A DNA stretch of 35,303 bases from Xanthomonas bonasiae (GTDB taxonomy: Bacteria > Pseudomonadota > Gammaproteobacteria > Xanthomonadales > Xanthomonadaceae), in contig NZ_JAFIWB010000038.1 in the NCBI RefSeq assembly GCF_017163705.1, positions 1 to 35,303 of the forward strand. Direction: 5' to 3'. Every line of letters begins with the position of its first letter. The first letter of the stretch is position 1. Position numbers and translations under genes: made by a program. Below are positions 8,600-17,348 of this stretch, in pieces. The notes under the pieces are model-generated. The model worked only from the letters and a program-made list of their open reading frames with translations, was not told the DNA's origin and made no database searches.

Positions 8600-8629
8600 T
8601 TGACGCAACGGAAACAACCTCTGGATGAT
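8600..8629 (+). promoter_or_regulatory. Possible sigma-70 promoter for the fatty-acid oxidation gene
   Basis: TTGACG (8600-8605) and GATGAT (8624-8629) are separated by 18 bases and face the gene that starts at 8667. The -35 is good and the -10 is poor, so this is only a candidate. The rest of the 238-base divergent gap holds a small GCTGGC/GCCAGC hairpin (8545-8561) and the rpoE promoter. Confidence 0.35.
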
Positions 8630-8666
8630 AACGATCTTCTCCATACATAAGCGGATGGTCCTCCCC

Positions 8667-10730
8667 ATGCTTTCAGGCTTCGACGGGCTCCGATTCAGTC
8701 ACTGGCAAGCGGATATCCGCGACGACGGCGTCGTCGTGCTCAGCCTCGACCGCCAGGACGCGCCCGTCAACGCGCTGTCGCAGGACGTGCTGCTGGAGCT
8801 GGGCGATCTGCTCGAACGCATCGCCATCGACCCGCCCAAGGGCGTGGTGATCCGCTCGGCCAAGGCCAATGGCTTCATCGCCGGCGCGGACCTGAAGGAA
8901 TTCCAGGAATTCGACCGCCGCGGCACCGTCAACGACGCGATCCGCCGCGGCCAGGCCACCTTCCAGAAACTGGCCGAACTGCCCTGCCCGACCGTGGCCG
9001 CGATCCACGGTTTCTGCATGGGCGGCGGCACCGAGATCGCGCTGGCCTGCCGCTACCGGGTCGCCTCCAGCGACGGTTCCACCCGCATCGGCCTGCCCGA
9101 GACCAAGCTCGGCATCTTTCCCGGCTGGGGCGGCAGCGCGCGCCTGCCGCGGCTGATCGGCGCGCCCGCGGCGATGGACCTGATGCTGACCGGGCGCACC
9201 GTATCGGCATCGGCGGCCCGCGCGATGGGCCTGGTCGACAAGGTCGCCGCACCGGCGGTGCTGGTCGATACCGCGGTCGCGCTGGCCTTGACCGGCAGCG
9301 CGCGCCCGTTCAAGCAGCGCGCCACCGCCTGGGCCACCAACACCTGGCCGGCGCGCAAGCTGCTGGCGCCGCAGATGCGCAAGCAGGTCGCGCGCAAGGC
9401 GCGCAAGGAACACTACCCGGCGCCGTACGCGCTGATCGGCGTCTGGGAGCGCAGCGGCGGCGGCGGCATCCAGGCGCGGCTGGACGCCGAGCGCAAGGCC
9501 GTGGTCAAGCTGGCGAGCACGCCGACCGCGCGCAACCTGATCCGCATCTTCTTCCTCACCGAGCGGCTCAAGGCGCTGGGCGGGAAAGACCATGGCATCC
9601 GCCACGTGCACGTGGTCGGCGCCGGGGTGATGGGCGGCGACATCGCCGCCTGGTCGGCCTACAAGGGTTTCGAGGTGACGCTGCAGGATCGCGAGCAGCG
9701 CTTCATCGATGGCGCGCTGAGCCGCGCCGGCGAGCTGTTCGCCAAGCGGGTCAAGGACGACAGCAAGCGCCCGGCGGTGGCGGCGCGGCTGAAGGGCGAC
9801 CTGGCCGGCGACGGCGTGCCGGTGGCCGACCTGGTGATCGAGGCGATCGTGGAGAATCCGCAGGCCAAGCGCGAGCTGTACCAGTCGCTGGAGCCGCGGA
9901 TGCAGCCCGATGCGCTGCTCAGCACCAACACCTCCTCGATCCCGCTGACCGAACTGCGCGAGCACATCCAGCGCCCGGCGCAGTTCGCCGGCCTGCACTA
10001 CTTCAACCCGGTGGCGCAGATGCCGCTGGTGGAGATCGTCTGCCACGACGGCCTGGCCGCGGACAACCAGAAGCGGCTGGCCGCGTTCTGCAAGGCGATC
10101 GACAAGCTGCCGGTGCCGGTCGCCGGCACGCCCGGCTTCCTGGTCAACCGGGTGCTGTTCCCGTACCTGCTGGAAGCGGCCACCGCGTACGCCGAGGGCA
10201 TCCCCGGCCCAGCGCTCGACAAGGCCGCGGTGAAGTTCGGCATGCCGATGGGGCCGATCGAACTGATCGACACCGTGGGCCTGGACGTGGCCGCCGGGGT
10301 CGGCGCGGAACTGGCGCCGTTCCTGGGCCTGCCGATCCCCGCCGCGCTGCAGACGGTGGAACCGGGCAAGCGCGGCAAGAAGGATGGCCAGGGCCTGTAC
10401 GCCTGGGAAAACGGCCGCGCGAAAAAGCCGGAAGTGGACAAGGACTACCAGGCGCCGGCCGATCTGGAAGACCGCCTGATCCTGCCGCTGCTCAACGAGG
10501 CGGTGGCCTGCCTGCACGACGGCGTGGTCGCCGATGCGGACCTGCTCGACGCCGGGGTGATCTTCGGCACCGGCTTCGCCCCGTTCCGCGGCGGTCCGAT
10601 CCAGTACATCCGTGCGGCCGGCGCCGACGCGCTGCTGGAGCGCCTGCGCGCCCTGCAGGCGCGCTACGGCGAGCGCTTCGCGCCGCGCCCGGGCTGGGAT
10701 TCGCCGGTGCTGCGCGAGCCGGTGGCCTGA
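8667..10730 (+). CDS. FadB/FadJ-type enoyl-CoA hydratase / 3-hydroxyacyl-CoA dehydrogenase
   Basis: This bifunctional beta-oxidation alpha subunit has 687 residues. The N-terminal crotonase domain has the oxyanion loop IAGADLKEF and the two hydratase glutamates, Glu123 (GGGTE) and Glu145 (GLPETKLGI). The dehydrogenase half begins with the NAD-binding loop GAGVMGG (318-324) and contains the catalytic histidine His444 in GLHYFNP. I start at ATG 8667 (MLSGFDGLRF); ATGs at 8655 and 8625 are in frame and cannot be excluded. No thiolase (fadA/fadI) gene is adjacent, so its partner must be elsewhere. It is divergent from rpoE. FadB and FadJ cannot be separated from sequence alone. Confidence 0.93.
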   Translation: MLSGFDGLRFSHWQADIRDDGVVVLSLDRQDAPVNALSQDVLLELGDLLERIAIDPPKGVVIRSAKANGFIAGADLKEFQEFDRRGTVNDAIRRGQATFQKLAELPCPTVAAIHGFCMGGGTEIALACRYRVASSDGSTRIGLPETKLGIFPGWGGSARLPRLIGAPAAMDLMLTGRTVSASAARAMGLVDKVAAPAVLVDTAVALALTGSARPFKQRATAWATNTWPARKLLAPQMRKQVARKARKEHYPAPYALIGVWERSGGGGIQARLDAERKAVVKLASTPTARNLIRIFFLTERLKALGGKDHGIRHVHVVGAGVMGGDIAAWSAYKGFEVTLQDREQRFIDGALSRAGELFAKRVKDDSKRPAVAARLKGDLAGDGVPVADLVIEAIVENPQAKRELYQSLEPRMQPDALLSTNTSSIPLTELREHIQRPAQFAGLHYFNPVAQMPLVEIVCHDGLAADNQKRLAAFCKAIDKLPVPVAGTPGFLVNRVLFPYLLEAATAYAEGIPGPALDKAAVKFGMPMGPIELIDTVGLDVAAGVGAELAPFLGLPIPAALQTVEPGKRGKKDGQGLYAWENGRAKKPEVDKDYQAPADLEDRLILPLLNEAVACLHDGVVADADLLDAGVIFGTGFAPFRGGPIQYIRAAGADALLERLRALQARYGERFAPRPGWDSPVLREPVA

Positions 10731-10756
10731 ATCCGCCGTGCGTCCTCTGCGCTCCC

Positions 10757-10824
10757 TGTAGGAGCGGCTTCAGCCGCGACAAGCGTTACCGAGAGATCCT
10801 GTCGCGGCTGAAGCCGCTCCTACA
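10757..10824. repeat. Inverted pair of REP palindromes between convergent genes
   Basis: Two perfectly complementary 24-base units (10757-10780 and 10801-10824) with inner palindrome GCGGCTTCAGCCGC flank a 20-base spacer. The pair sits between the converging ends of the fatty-acid oxidation gene and the CDF transporter gene. It could fold into a long stem in either transcript and act as a shared 3' boundary. Confidence 0.9.
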
Positions 10825-10850
10825 GGAAGGGGAAGACGCCTGATCCCGTG

Positions 10851-11861
10851 TCACGGATGCGAATGCCCATGCGCGCCGTGCGCATGGCCGTGCCGATGCC
10901 CATGATCGTCGTGCTGGCCGTGCCCGTGATCCGCATGCTCGTCGCGCGCTCCCTGCGCAGCGCGCGCCGGCGTGCCGCACGGCTCTGCGCCGCAGTGCCC
11001 GGCTTCCATCTGCAGGGTGATGTGGTCGATGTCGAAGCGCGCATGCAGGCCATCGCACAGGGCCGCGCGCAACGCGTCGGCATCGGCGCCGTCGGCGATC
11101 ACCACGTGCGCGGTCAGCGCCGGCGTGCTGGAGGCCAGCGCCCACACGTGCAGGTCGTGCACGTCCTCCACGCCGGGAACGCCGCGCAGATAGCCGCGCA
11201 CCGCGGCCATGTCCACGCCCTTGGGCACGCCTTCCAGCAGCACGTTGATCGCCTCGCGCAGCAGCACCCAGGTGCGCGGCAGCACCCACAGGCCGATCAG
11301 CACCGCCAGGATCGGATCGATCACCTTCCAGCCGGTGAGGCGGATCGCCAGCGCGCCGGCGATCACCGCCACCGAGCCGAGCATGTCGCTCCACACTTCC
11401 AGGTAGGCACCCTTCATGTTGAGGCTCTCGCCGCTGCCGGCCTTGAGCAGGCGCATCGAGATCAGGTTGATCAGCAGGCCGAACGCGGCGATGCCGAGCA
11501 TGCCGACCGTGGCCACGTCCTGCGGCTGGCGGAACCGTTGCACCGCTTCCCACAGGATGTAGGCGGCGACCACGAACAGCATGCCGCCATTGAACAGCGC
11601 GCCCAGCGCCTCCAGCCGCGCGTAGCCGTAGGTACGCTTGGCATCGGGCGGGCGCCGGCTCAGCCGCACCGCGACCAGCGCGATCATCAGCGCCAGGGTG
11701 TCGGTGGCCATGTGCGCGGCGTCGGACAGCAGCGCCAGGCTGTTGGTCAGGAACGCGCCGGCGATCTCCACCAGCAGGAACGTGGCGGTCAGCCCCAGCG
11801 CCCACCACAGGGGTTTCTCGTGGCGGATCTCGGTCGGTGCGTGGCTGTGGTCGTGTCCCAT
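10851..11861 (-). CDS. Cation diffusion facilitator (CDF) metal exporter, CzcD/ZitB-like
   Basis: This inner-membrane proton antiporter probably exports zinc or similar divalent cations. It has 336 residues and six predicted membrane segments between about 18 and 205. Segment 2 carries the metal-site motif SDAAHMATD (Asp47, His50, Asp54). In segment 5 the motif reads EVWSD (Glu155, Asp159), where many zinc CDFs have HxxxD. The C-terminal cytoplasmic domain contains VHDLHVW (234-240). Both ends are His-rich: GHDHSH at the start and an extended His/Gly/Asp tail from about 309 to 336. The gene stands alone, so metal specificity cannot be inferred from neighbours. Confidence 0.92.
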   Translation of the reverse strand: MGHDHSHAPTEIRHEKPLWWALGLTATFLLVEIAGAFLTNSLALLSDAAHMATDTLALMIALVAVRLSRRPPDAKRTYGYARLEALGALFNGGMLFVVAAYILWEAVQRFRQPQDVATVGMLGIAAFGLLINLISMRLLKAGSGESLNMKGAYLEVWSDMLGSVAVIAGALAIRLTGWKVIDPILAVLIGLWVLPRTWVLLREAINVLLEGVPKGVDMAAVRGYLRGVPGVEDVHDLHVWALASSTPALTAHVVIADGADADALRAALCDGLHARFDIDHITLQMEAGHCGAEPCGTPARAAQGARDEHADHGHGQHDDHGHRHGHAHGAHGHSHP

Positions 11862-12155
11862 GAGCTGGCCTGGCGGTGCGTGCGAAGAAGATGCGCCACC
11901 TTAGATCGGCCCTGCGGCGGAGACTATTACACCGCGGCTGCATGCGGCTGGCCCATTGAGCCACTGCGCGGATGCAACGCTGGAGCCGCTACCGGCGACG
12001 CAGCGTGAAGTGATCGATCCAGCGGCAGCCGCACCGTCGCCAGGAGTCGCTGCCGCACGCGAACGCAGCGGCGCGATGCGTTCCGGGGATCGGTTCGCTC
12101 CTGCTGGCTGCGACAGCGCGCAGCATGCGCACAGCATCTGCGGCCATCCCGCGCG
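11862..12155. other. Intergenic region upstream of the CDF exporter
   Basis: This is a 294-base gap between two minus-strand genes. It presumably holds the CDF promoter. I found no convincing -10/-35 pair, metal-regulator palindrome or small gene in it. Confidence 0.5.
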
Positions 12156-13172
12156 TCACGGCAGCCACCACACCAGCAGCGCGCTGATGCCGGCCAGCGC
12201 CAGCAGCGACAGCGTGCCCGCGGCCAGCACGCGGCCGCCGGAGGCCAGCACCGAGCGCAGGTTCACCGACAGGCCCAGCGCCGCCATCGCCACCAGGGTC
12301 AGCAGCGCCGACACGCGCTGCGCCGCGTCCGCCAACGCCAGCGGCAACAGGCCCGAGGAGCGCAGCAGCAGCATGCCGACGAAGCCCAGCACGAACCACG
12401 GCAGCAGGCGGTGCAGCGGCAACCGCGCGGCGCCCGGCCGGCCGGCGGTCAGCCCGAGCAGCAGCATCACCGGCCCCAGCATCACCACCCGCATCAGCTT
12501 GACCAAGGCGCCGACCTGCGCGCTGATGGCACCCACCGGCAGCGTCGCCGCCAGCACCTGCGGCACCGCGTACACGGTCATGCCGGCGAGGATGCCGTAG
12601 TGGCGCTGATCCAGGCCGAACAGCGGCACCGCCAGCGGCAAGGCCAGCACCACCACGATGCCCAGCGCCGCAGTGAACGCGATCGAGGCGGCCACCTCGT
12701 CCGAATCGGCGTCGATCACCGGCGCCGCGGCGACGATCGCCGAGTTGCCGCAGATCGCATTGCCGCAGGCCACCAGCGTGGCCAGCCGTGCCGGCAGCCC
12801 CAGCAGGCGGCCGATGCCGTAGCCGATGCCGATCGCCAGCAGCACGGTGGCCGCGATCAGTCCCAGCAGCAGGCCGCCAGCCGCGCCGACCGCACTGAAG
12901 CTGACCGATGCGCCGAGCAGCACGATCGCCACTTCCAGCGGCAGCTTGGCGGCGAACGCGATGCCGGCGTCAGCGCGTGCCGGCAGATGCGACGCGGTGC
13001 GCAGCAGCGTGCCGAGCGCGATCGCGAACACCAGCGCATCGATCCACGGCCGGCCCAGCCAGCGCAGTTGCGCCTGCTCCGTCAGCGACGCCAGCGCGGC
13101 GACCGCGATCGCCAACAGCAGCCCCGGCAACAGTGCCGCGCCCTTGTCCCGTGCCTTGTACATTGCCGCCAC
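12156..13172 (-). CDS. YeiH/UPF0324 family putative sulfate exporter
   Basis: This polytopic inner-membrane protein has 338 residues and roughly ten hydrophobic segments. The conserved family core CGNAICGNSA lies at 136-145, followed by an acidic DADSDEV loop. The family (Pfam Cons_hypoth698) is classed as putative sulfate exporters, and in enterobacteria yeiH is paired with the LysR regulator yeiE, which has been linked to sulfite response. The same divergent layout exists here. The start is a GTG at 13172; an ATG three codons later (13163) is equally possible. The substrate is not shown by the sequence. Confidence 0.9.
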   Translation of the reverse strand: MAAMYKARDKGAALLPGLLLAIAVAALASLTEQAQLRWLGRPWIDALVFAIALGTLLRTASHLPARADAGIAFAAKLPLEVAIVLLGASVSFSAVGAAGGLLLGLIAATVLLAIGIGYGIGRLLGLPARLATLVACGNAICGNSAIVAAAPVIDADSDEVAASIAFTAALGIVVVLALPLAVPLFGLDQRHYGILAGMTVYAVPQVLAATLPVGAISAQVGALVKLMRVVMLGPVMLLLGLTAGRPGAARLPLHRLLPWFVLGFVGMLLLRSSGLLPLALADAAQRVSALLTLVAMAALGLSVNLRSVLASGGRVLAAGTLSLLALAGISALLVWWLP

Positions 13173-13202
13173 CCTGTCGAAGTGGCCGCAGGATGCGCCC
13201 GG

Positions 13203-13236
13203 CTATCCTGTCATTCCATCGCATAATGCCGGATAG
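13203..13236. promoter_or_regulatory. Second inverted repeat in the yeiH-lysR gap
   Basis: CTATCC (13203-13208) pairs with GGATAG (13231-13236), and inside it CATT (13212-13215) pairs with AATG (13225-13228). It lies directly beside the T-N11-A operator and may be a second binding site for the LysR protein or a dyad over the yeiH promoter. Confidence 0.45.
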
Positions 13237-13237
13237 T

Positions 13238-13258
13238 TCGTTCGTCCCAATCGAACGA
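13238..13258. promoter_or_regulatory. LysR-type operator (TCGTTCG-N7-CGAACGA)
   Basis: A perfect 7-bp inverted repeat with a 7-base spacer lies 8 bases before the lysR start codon. It contains the T-N11-A core (T13242, A13254) typical of LysR-type binding sites. Its position fits autorepression of the regulator and activation of the divergent yeiH gene. Confidence 0.65.
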
Positions 13259-13265
13259 TCCCGCC

Positions 13266-14162
13266 GTGACCCTGGAACAACTCGCCCTGTTCGTCGCCGT
13301 CGCCGAACGCCAGCACCTGACCCTGGGTGCGCAGGCCGCGCATCGCACGCCGTCGGCGGCCAGCGCCGCGATCAAGGCGCTGGAAACCCGGTACGGCGTG
13401 CCGCTGTTCGACCGGGTCGGGCGCGGCATCGCGCTGACCGCCGCCGGCGCGGCATTCTTCGAGGAAGCCAAGGCGATCCTGGCGCGCACCCGCGCCGCGG
13501 AACTGGCCTTGAGCGAATGGCGCGGCGTGCTGCGCGGCACCCTGGACCTGCACGCCAGCCAGACCGTGGCCAGCTACTGGCTGCCGACGCGGCTGATGGC
13601 CTTCCACGCGCGCTTCCCGCAGATCCAGATCCGCCTGAGCGTCGGCAACACCGAAAGCGTGGCGCGCGCGGTGCTCGAGGGACGTGCGGAACTGGGTTTC
13701 GTCGAAGGCGGCGTGCACGATCCGCAGTTGCAGCTGTCCGCGCTCGGCCACGATCGCCTGCTGGTGGTCGCCGCGCCGGCCCATCCGCTGGCCGGACGCC
13801 TGCGCCTGGGCCTGCCGCGGCTGGCCGAGGCCAGCACCTGGATCATGCGCGAAGCCGGCTCGGGCACGCGTTCGGAGTTCGAAGCGGCGCTGCGCGCGGC
13901 CGGGGTCGCACCGGAACGCCTGCGCGTGGCGCTGACCCTGCCCTCGAACGAGGCGGTGCTGTCGGCGGTGCACGCCGGCCACAGCCTGGCGGCGATCTCG
14001 CAGCTGGCGGCCGCGCCGTGGCTGGAGAGCGGCCGCCTGCAGCGCGTCGGCACGGCGCTGGGCGCGCGCACGTTCCACGCGTTGCGCCATCGCGAACGCA
14101 GCCTGGGGGCGGCGGCGGCGGCACTGCTCGACAGCGGTGACGCCACGGATGCACCTGGCTGA
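13266..14162 (+). CDS. LysR-family transcriptional regulator (YeiE/CysB-like)
   Basis: This DNA-binding regulator has 298 residues. The N-terminal winged helix-turn-helix (about 1-60) includes TPSAASAAIKALETRYGVPL and LFDRVGRGIALTAAG. A periplasmic-binding-protein-like effector domain (about 90-290) follows. The GTG at 13266 places the conserved family start TLEQLALFVAVAE at the N-terminus; no strong ribosome site precedes it. It is divergently transcribed from the YeiH transporter gene across 93 bases that carry a perfect LysR-type operator, so the transporter is the likely main target. The effector is unknown; a sulfur oxyanion is a guess based on the YeiE-YeiH pairing. Confidence 0.92.
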   Translation: MTLEQLALFVAVAERQHLTLGAQAAHRTPSAASAAIKALETRYGVPLFDRVGRGIALTAAGAAFFEEAKAILARTRAAELALSEWRGVLRGTLDLHASQTVASYWLPTRLMAFHARFPQIQIRLSVGNTESVARAVLEGRAELGFVEGGVHDPQLQLSALGHDRLLVVAAPAHPLAGRLRLGLPRLAEASTWIMREAGSGTRSEFEAALRAAGVAPERLRVALTLPSNEAVLSAVHAGHSLAAISQLAAAPWLESGRLQRVGTALGARTFHALRHRERSLGAAAAALLDSGDATDAPG

Positions 14163-14638
14163 GGCCGACACCCGCCGGCACAATCGCGGCGATCGGCGCG
14201 CCGCGCGCAGCCGCGTCGGCACACACACTTCGGTCTTGCGCAGGCGCCACAGCGAAGGCGCCGCGCCGCCCTGCCCCGCCGCGGCGGGCGCCGTGCGCAG
14301 CCGCCGACAGCGCCGCAGCGCTTGCTGCCATGCCGCTTTGCAACATGGCGATCAATTCCAAAACAAGATAGCCGACGCAAAATGCTTCATTGGAATGGAA
14401 TGGCTACGCCTCCTATGCTCGCCCCAGTTCCAGGCAATCGCAGCGGCGGCAAGGGGCCACGTCCGCCACCGACGGCGACCGGAACGCAACAAGCCTCGCG
14501 CAGCGAGGCCGCGATGCACCACACGTTCGCAATGTCCGCATGGCTACAGGCCCTGCGACCCTGCCAGCGCGGCCAGGATCGGATTGCCCGGTCCCATTTC
14601 AACTTGCTCGGTAACTTTCGTCCTGGGAGGGAACAAAG
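14163..14638 (+). other. Long leader/intergenic region before the TonB-receptor operon
   Basis: These 476 bases contain no gene I can support. A possible promoter is TTGGAA (14390-14395) and TATGCT (14414-14419) with an 18-base spacer. A short perfect stem, GCCTCGC (14493-14499) with GCGAGGC (14503-14509), lies in the would-be leader. A strong ribosome site, GGGAGGG, precedes the ATG at 14639. I see no LacI/GalR-type operator palindrome. Confidence 0.4.
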
Positions 14639-17326
14639 ATGCCTTTTCAACACCAGTGTCGCCCGGCTTGCCGGCGCGCGCAGCACCAGGCCGCCCGCAC
14701 GCTGCTCGGCTCGGCCATCGTCCTGGCCCTGGCCAGCAGCTTCGGCGCCCACGCGCAGAGCGTCGCCGCCGATCCGGCGCCGCCGGCCGGCACCGCGAGC
14801 GGCGATGCCGGGCAGGCACCGGTCACCCTGGACAACGTGATGGTGATCGGCCAGCGCGCCAGCCTCGACCAGGCGGTGCAGGCCAAGCAGCTCGACGACC
14901 ACGTGGTCGAGGTGATCTCTGCCGACAACATGGGGCAGATGCCCAACGTCACCGTGGCCGAGGCGCTGGTGCGCCTGCCCGGCGTCAACGGCACCCGCGA
15001 CCGCGGCAACGAAAGCCTGGCCACGGTGCGCGGCCTGGGTCCGCGCATGACCATGGGCACCGTCAACGGCCGCGAGATCGCCTCCTCCGAACCCAACCGC
15101 GCGGTGCGCTGGGAAGTGTTCCCCACCGAGATCGTCTCCACGGTCAAGGTCTACAAGACCCAGTCGGCGGACCTGGTGGCCGGCGGCATCGCCGCCACGG
15201 TGGACATCTCCACGATCAGCCCGCTCGACCATACCGGCCCCACGTTCGTCGGCACCGCCGGCCCGATCTACTACGACGAGGCCAAGGACGTGGACGGCTA
15301 TTCGCCATGGGGCAGCCGCCTCGGCGCCAGCTGGATCCACCGCTTCAACGACAACCTGGCCATTGCGCTCGGCGCCACCTACCAGAAGCAGAAGAACGCT
15401 GGCGTCTCGATCGGCAGCTGGGGCTACACCGACGACAGCAACGCGCGCGACGTCGATGGCGACGGCAAGGTCGATTACACGCCGTGGGGCGCGGCCGACC
15501 AGCTCAAGCTGACCGAACAGACCCGGACCGGCGCGATGGGCACCGTGCAGTGGCGCTCGGGCAACTTCGAACTCAAGCTCGACGGCCTGTATTCGCGGAT
15601 CAAGATCGACGAGGACCAGCGCCAGAACTGGTTCAACAACCTCGGCTACAGCATCTTTTCCGCCAGCAACCCTTACACCACGCCGGGTTCGTCCTACACC
15701 ATCGTCGACGGCGACGTGGTCGCCGCCACGCTGGCCGATTCCAACCTGCAGGTGGACCACGTCATCAGCCACTACAGCGAGGTCAAGACGCTCGCCGCCG
15801 GCGGCCTCAACGCGAAGTGGAGCGGCGACGTGTGGACCCTGGGCGGCGACCTGTCGTTCTCGCAGGCCAAGCGCGACAACGACTGGCGCGCGGTGCGCTT
15901 CGGCAGCAATCCGGACACCGTGTCCTTCGACTTCCGCCACGGCGTCACCCCCACCATCAGCACCAGCTCCGACACGCCGGAATGGGGCATCAGCGGGCAG
16001 ACCGAGCCGCAGGCGCTGCGCGACCGGATCGCGGCGCTGGCGCTCAGCGCCAGCCGCACGATCGCCGATTCGCCGATCACCGCGCTGCAGTTCGGCGCGC
16101 GCGCGGCGCGGCGCGAGAAGGAGAACCGCCACTTCACCAGCTTCCAGTCCGGCTACGACCAGCCGATCTCCGCCTACCAGGACCTGATCCATCCGGTGCA
16201 GATGCCCGACCTCAACGTGCCGACGCTGACCGGCGGCGATCTGGACGCGATCGCCAGGCTCGGCTTCGGCGGCTTCGATCCGGGCCTGAACACCGAACAG
16301 CTGCTGGACCACTGGAACGTCAAGGAAAACGTGCGCGAAGCCTTCGCCAAGGCGGTGTTCAGTTCGCAATGGTTCGGCATCGACGTCACCGGCAACATCG
16401 GCGTGCGCGCGGTCCACACCGACACCACCAGCGACGGCTACGACACGGTCGGCGGCGTGGTCCAGCCCAGCAGCGCCAGCAACGACTACACCGACGTGCT
16501 GCCCAGCGCCACGCTCAACTTCCTGCTCGACGACGAGCGCATCCTGCGCTTCTCGGTGGCCAAGGTGATCGCGCGGCCCCCGCTGGACGAACTGCGCACC
16601 GGCCGAGCGCTCGACGACCCCAACACCACCGTCGGCCAGCTCACCGGCAGCGGCGGCAACCCGCAACTGAATCCGTTCCGCGCCACCCAGCTCGACCTGT
16701 CCTACGAGTGGTACTTCCACAAGGAAGCGCTGGCCGCGCTGGCGCTGTACCGCAAGTGGGTGGACTCGAGCATCGGCTACAAGACCCAGCACGAGACCAT
16801 CGACGGCCGCGACTACCTGATCAGCGGCCCGTTCAACGGCGGCGGCGGCTACATCAACGGCGCCGAACTGACCTTCCAGACGCCGTTCTTCTTCATCCCG
16901 CACATGGAGAACTTCGGCGTCTACTCGAACTATTCCTACGTCGAGTCCAACCTGCACGAGTTCTCGCCGGCCGACGATCCGCTGCCGCTCAGCGGCCTGG
17001 CGCGCAACACCGGCACCTTCGACCTGTGGTACAGCAACAGCAAGTTCGAAGCGCGCGTGGGTTACAAGTACCACAGCCCCTACACCGTGGTGTACGGCTG
17101 GAACGCCGCGCGCCTGGCGCGGCTGGAAAGCGAAGGCACGGTGGACCTGAGCCTGGCCTGGCGCTTCAGCGAGCACCTAGGGCTGAAGTTCCAGGTCGGC
17201 AACCTGACCAACGAGCCGTTGCGCGCCTACAGCGACAACAAGCGCAACCGCCTGGCCAACCAGGACGACGGTGGCTATCAGCTGTTCGGCCGCCGCTTCG
17301 CGCTGGAAGCCACCTACACGTTCTGA
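14639..17326 (+). CDS. TonB-dependent outer-membrane receptor (Xanthomonas/Caulobacter type)
   Basis: This is an outer-membrane active transporter energised by TonB-ExbB-ExbD, 895 residues. A Sec signal peptide ends near AHA-QS (about residue 40). The plug domain (about 62-190) contains VAEALVRLPGVNGTRDRG and VRGLGPRMTMGTVNGREI. The rest is the 22-strand beta-barrel, closing with LEATYTF and a C-terminal Phe, the outer-membrane assembly signal. The start ATG has GGGAGGG upstream. The galactanase and beta-galactosidase genes follow at once (22-base gap, then an ATGA overlap), so the likely cargo is galacto-oligosaccharide released from plant galactan. This substrate is inferred from context only. 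Confidence 0.93.
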   Translation: MPFQHQCRPACRRAQHQAARTLLGSAIVLALASSFGAHAQSVAADPAPPAGTASGDAGQAPVTLDNVMVIGQRASLDQAVQAKQLDDHVVEVISADNMGQMPNVTVAEALVRLPGVNGTRDRGNESLATVRGLGPRMTMGTVNGREIASSEPNRAVRWEVFPTEIVSTVKVYKTQSADLVAGGIAATVDISTISPLDHTGPTFVGTAGPIYYDEAKDVDGYSPWGSRLGASWIHRFNDNLAIALGATYQKQKNAGVSIGSWGYTDDSNARDVDGDGKVDYTPWGAADQLKLTEQTRTGAMGTVQWRSGNFELKLDGLYSRIKIDEDQRQNWFNNLGYSIFSASNPYTTPGSSYTIVDGDVVAATLADSNLQVDHVISHYSEVKTLAAGGLNAKWSGDVWTLGGDLSFSQAKRDNDWRAVRFGSNPDTVSFDFRHGVTPTISTSSDTPEWGISGQTEPQALRDRIAALALSASRTIADSPITALQFGARAARREKENRHFTSFQSGYDQPISAYQDLIHPVQMPDLNVPTLTGGDLDAIARLGFGGFDPGLNTEQLLDHWNVKENVREAFAKAVFSSQWFGIDVTGNIGVRAVHTDTTSDGYDTVGGVVQPSSASNDYTDVLPSATLNFLLDDERILRFSVAKVIARPPLDELRTGRALDDPNTTVGQLTGSGGNPQLNPFRATQLDLSYEWYFHKEALAALALYRKWVDSSIGYKTQHETIDGRDYLISGPFNGGGGYINGAELTFQTPFFFIPHMENFGVYSNYSYVESNLHEFSPADDPLPLSGLARNTGTFDLWYSNSKFEARVGYKYHSPYTVVYGWNAARLARLESEGTVDLSLAWRFSEHLGLKFQVGNLTNEPLRAYSDNKRNRLANQDDGGYQLFGRRFALEATYTF

Positions 17327-17348
17327 GCCCTTCTGCCGCAGGTACCGC

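Noticed and set aside
11989-12399. 136-codon minus-strand frame overlapping the end of the YeiH gene
   Set aside because: It lies mostly over the YeiH coding sequence in another frame. The translation is Arg/Ala/Gly-rich with no motif and no ribosome site.
14387-17176. 929-codon antisense frame across the TonB receptor gene
   Set aside because: It is a shadow of the real gene, with Val/Arg/Gly-rich composition and no domain signature. The opposite strand encodes a full plug and barrel.
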